Shown piece after piece: positions 60,473-64,000 of a stretch of 64,000 nt of DNA. The position numbers and the translations under genes were made by a program. Every line of letters begins with the position of its first letter. The first letter of the stretch is position 1. Source of the stretch: Euglena gracilis (lineage: Eukaryota; Euglenida; Euglenophyceae; Euglenales); NCBI GenBank assembly GCA_039621445.1, contig CP154954.1, positions 15,890,140-15,954,139 of the forward strand, read 5' to 3'. The notes below the pieces were generated by a model, which made no database searches, was not told the origin of the DNA, and saw only the letters and a list, made by a program, of their open reading frames with translations.

Positions 60473-61435
60473 GAAAAATTACTTTTCCAATTACAAATAA
60501 ATCACATCACCAGAAAACTTAAAAAAGCATGGGGGTAGGTCGGTGCGAAAAAGAATTAGCCTCCTCCAAAAAAACTGGTGACTTAATCCTGAGGACATTC
60601 GGAGGAATCGTTTCTGATTGAAGCGAGCAATGCTTCTGCTTGAGCAGTGTTCAGTGGTGGTCCTGCCCACCCCGGCATGCCAACTGTAGGTTGCATGCTG
60701 GTCCGCCTGTATGGAGGCAAAAAAAGAACAGCGCACGAACGTAGAAATTGAACATCACAAGTATTAGCAAAACCTTTTTCAAAATTGCTGAAGAGTTGGG
60801 GAAAGACTTCAGAACGGGTGGCTGATGTTTCTTTGGGTGAACATCTGGAAAAGAATTTTGATTTTCGCCGAAATAATGGTGACACCACTTTTCAAAATAC
60901 ATTGTTCAGAGTTTCATCAGAGAATGCATCGTCCATTCATTACAATACATCGTCCAGAATCAAATATTTCATATCTGAAGAATTAAAGCAGACAACAAAA
61001 CGTCATTCCTTTCCCCGTCCAGCCTCACCCCTGTGACTCTCCAGTCCACAAGGGGACAGTTGGTGCAGCAAAAGTATTGAAACCACCGCGGGTGCCATTC
61101 ACACAAGGGGGGGAATTTCGGACCAGGAAACAGCATTTTGCAATCCAGCGAAGCAACCCTGGCATCTTCTCTCTCTGCCTGTGGTGTGAGTTGACCGAGT
61201 CAAAATTGGCCAAGGGGCCAAACGGTGCGACTGTGTGTGTGGTGACTGCAGGCGAGAGGGCTGCGAAGTGTCCGCTAGGCAGGAACCCCGCGCCAGTTAA
61301 TCCTAACCAGGCCACTGAAGCCTGGGTTTGGCTGCGCAGGGCAGGCTCCACACCGTAGGGCAGGGAGGTGCTTGACCCGGGTTTGGGGGGGAGGGGGTGG
61401 TGTTGAGTGCCAGGCAATCCGACCTGAACCTGGAG

Positions 61436-61693
61436 CAGAGGTTTTTTTAAGACCGGGGGGAGGGGGGGTCCCCCCCGCCCACCCACCCACCTGGCCACCC
61501 GGGGGGGGGGGGGGGTTCCGGAGCCACTCAAAAATGGGGAAATTCCAAAAATAGCACCTTTTCAAAAACTCTCGGCGCCTTCGGCACCGAAAAGTATATC
61601 CCACTCCCCCCTAGGGGCCCGGGGGGGGGGGGGCTCAGCCGGACCCACCCCCCCCAACCCCCCCCCCGGGGCCACGACTAAAAAAAACCCCTG
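61436..61693. mobile_element. hAT-like MITE with 8-bp target duplication
   Basis: ACCTGGAG is repeated directly at 61,428-61,435 and 61,694-61,701. Copy A has a single ACCCGGAG at 46,494-46,501, which is the empty site. The ends CAGAGGTTTTTTTAAG and CTAAAAAAAACCCCTG are inverted repeats starting CAG. An 8-bp duplication with CAG-starting ends is the pattern of hAT elements. The 258 bases hold C/G runs and a GGCGCCTTCGGCACC hairpin but no transposase. Confidence 0.88.
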
Positions 61694-63406
61694 ACCTGGA
61701 GGAAGTTGGAAGTTCAGTGCCAAAATGTGCACATTTTCTGAGTGGTGCTGTAGCAAACCCGTCAGTGTGCCTAATGTGGTGCCCAGGAGCCTGATTCTCA
61801 CAAACCAAGGGGTGGGGAGCGGAGTTCTGGGTGCTGTCCAGGGAGGCCCCCCCCCCCCCCGGTTGCAGCTTCTCCCCCTTGAACTTGACACGCCAAAATA
61901 CGGGTGAAATGCGGCCAATAAGGCGCCAGTGTATGAATGTTGCGCCTTAATATCGAGCCTGATAATAAATTTGGCTGGAGGAACATCTAGTTGTCCAGAT
62001 TTTCAGCAGTCATTTTTCTGCCTCACGTCAATGTCCTGACGTGTTTCAGTTCGAACGAAAACAATGGATAAAAAAAAATCCCCAAAACAGAAACCACCAC
62101 TTCAGCACAGGGGAAAGAACAATGGGATAAAAAATATTCCTGCAGACAGAAGCCACCACTTCAGCATGAGAGAGGGTGACGAACGAGTCAGTCGCTCAGA
62201 GATTTTAAAAAAAAAGCATCACATCGTTTCAGCCACCTCCCTCACATGAAAATAACCCGTTTGGAAAATACACTCTGGGGTGGGTCACCTCGCAGACAGC
62301 CTGAGGAAGCCTCAGCAAGCTGGAAAGCGTTGGGAGAGGATATCCCACCATCCTTTCCTGCCCCTTGGTTCCATCTTTACCCAGCCTCCCCACTCCGGAA
62401 ACTGTCCCCAGACAAATCAGCAAGCACCGATGTAGGAGGCAGGCCAGCAAGTACGGAGAGGGGGGGTGGGGCTGGGTGACAGGGAAAAAAGTCAAAAAAA
62501 ATTCGACCGCCGGCAGACAGAAAATCCGACAACACAATTTTTCGCAAGTTTGGGATAAGCTTGAAAGCAATGTTCGGAGTTTTTTTCAACTCAGGAATCT
62601 GCTTCTTCAAGAAAAAAGTGAAAAATTTCAAACAATCGTTGGGAGACAAGATGCGGGGAGAGAGGAGGACAGGTGCCCCCAATGAAGACAGGTTGGCGAA
62701 TATGGAGGGAAGAGAACAGGCTCCCTGGGGGGATTCCAACCTCAGAGTTTTTCAAAGGAACTTCATTGAATTTTAACCTCGACATGTTGGCCAGTACCTG
62801 GGGACCTGGCAGTTTCGCTGGTGGGCTGCTGACAGGTTCTCGGTCATGACAGCTTACTGAGAGGGGGGTGACGGCCAATTCTTCGACCCATTTCTGGAAA
62901 CGTCTTTCTGCAACCAAAGCTCCAAAACTTTGGAAATTCTGCATCATGCCCTTGCTCCAACTTTACACCTTCCACCCAGAATGGGTTGGAAAAGAAACCT
63001 CACGGACATTTTTTTCCAACCTCTGCAAACCGCCGCTAATCAGACCACCACCGCCACCCCCATTTCCAAGTCAGGTCTGGTTGCAAGGAAGGAGAGCGCT
63101 CAAAAGGCATGCTAGGTTGCCCACCAATCGCACTCTGTTCTCTGGGAGAGAAAACATATAACAGGGCCATGACAGGCATGCATGTGAATGAGCCGCGCGT
63201 CGGAGAGGGGTTGGACATTGCACAGCAGCTCTCCACTGGACCAGGCGTAAGCTACATCCCCACAGGGAAAAATTAGGGGGAAAGATGGGAAATAATTCCA
63301 AGCTTCTTTTTACCAAACTCTGGGGGAGGGGATGCCTAGCAGGCTTCAGTTTACCAACTCTGGGGGAGGGGGGGGGTTCGTCCTGTAATAAAAAAAAAGC
63401 GCTTAC

Positions 63407-63534
63407 CTGTACCGGTGGTGCAAGCTTCCTTCAGAAACCTTGGAAGGGTCATTCGTCAGTGAAGAGGCAATACACAACACAGCAACAGAAAATAGACGCC
63501 GACACACCAGCGTTGAGGCAGAAGTTGACGCCAT
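63407..63534 (-). CDS. Candidate first exon with signal-peptide-like N-terminus
   Basis: From the ATG at 63,534 the minus strand encodes 42 codons beginning MASTSASTLVCRRLFSVAVL and continuing CIASSLT, then a polar tail. This is the layout of a signal peptide: basic RR, a hydrophobic core, then small residues. It ends at ACAG|GTAAGC, a strong splice donor. Copy C has the same start (cut by a stop) and copy A the same exon, inverted. The upstream ACCTGACCTTGCTTGAG is conserved as possible 5' UTR. A TTTTTATTACAG lies only about 24 bases into the intron, and the true acceptor is unclear. Later exons and function are unknown. Confidence 0.4.
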
Positions 63535-64000
63535 CCCAACTCAAGCAAGGTCAGGTATTTTGATATGTCTACATTATACTGCTGCTCCGACAGCGCCTGG
63601 GTTAAGTAGTTCTGCAATAAAATTGGCTAGGTGGTATGACCTCCAGGGGGCTGGGAGCCATGGCAGGAGGTGGGCGATTTTGACGGTGTCACAATTTGGA
63701 CCTTACACTGGCATGGATTCTGTGTCTGTTGCAGGAGGATCAAAAGAGCTCATGCATAGTGTGTGGATGAAGAGCAAGAAAAAAAAACTTTCTGTTTCAT
63801 TGGCCTCACAATTACGGGATGCGATCAGAACAGTGACGGGTTTCTTCTTCCGCTAAAAGCCGGGTTGAACAGACTGACTATTCATTTGCAACTCAACCAC
63901 TGCGGAAATGCGGCACGACTCACCTGGTGCCACGTCCAATTTTGACGGCAAACCATCCGGCACCCTTTGAAACCTGGCACGTGTACTCCACCACAATTCT

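Larger units (their letters stand above)
59500..64000. repeat. Triplicated locus, copy B (runs off the window)
   Basis: Collinear with copy A from the first bases after the satellite. It lacks A's two run-capped elements and its CT insertion, has an extra tandem duplication of about 55 bases near 62,080-62,150, and carries the CAG-ended element at 61,436. Where A and B differ in orientation or deletion, C usually agrees with B, so B is the least altered copy. Confidence 0.95.

Overview
This window looks like nuclear DNA of a eukaryote, probably a protist or alga with a repeat-rich genome. The reasons are long microsatellites of many types, interrupted reading frames with possible GT-AG introns, short inverted-repeat transposons, a decayed reverse transcriptase and a complex satellite. 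No rRNA, tRNA, operon, CRISPR array or complete intact gene could be supported. Genus cannot be decided from the sequence alone. Nearly all long open frames come from microsatellites or G/C runs and are not annotated as genes.

Layout. 1-1,900 is a direct repeat of 18,590-20,508. 2.5-3.7 kb is a diverged copy of 39.1-39.9 kb. A larger locus of about 5 kb occurs three times in the same orientation: a diverged, interrupted copy C at about 10.25-15.6 kb, copy A at 43,725-48,999, and copy B at 59,500 to the window end. Between these lie a reverse-transcriptase remnant (22.2-22.8 kb) in a GC-rich block, a cluster of 16-bp palindromes (27.2-29.8 kb) with a 242-bp foldback element, minisatellites (35-36.4 kb), a broken gene of unknown family (49.2-50.06 kb), and a 6.5-kb satellite with 2.3-2.5 kb higher-order units (53.0-59.5 kb) that ends where copy B starts.

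The most informative signal is a set of small transposon-like elements whose terminal inverted repeats are built on runs of C and G (ends of the form AACCCCCC... or CCTCCCCCC...). Duplicated copies inside the window give filled and empty sites for three of them, and each fits insertion into a TA dinucleotide. A different element in copy B has CAG-starting ends and an 8-bp target duplication, as hAT elements do, and also has an empty site in copy A. Much of the G/C homopolymer content of the window may be the ends of such elements.

The triplicated locus carries traces of a minus-strand gene. Copy B has a first exon with a signal-peptide-like start and a strong splice donor. Copy C has the same N-terminus cut by a stop codon. 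Copy A has the exon flipped by a roughly 228-bp inversion. The window therefore reads as duplicated, transposon-shot, mostly decaying sequence rather than as a set of cooperating genes.
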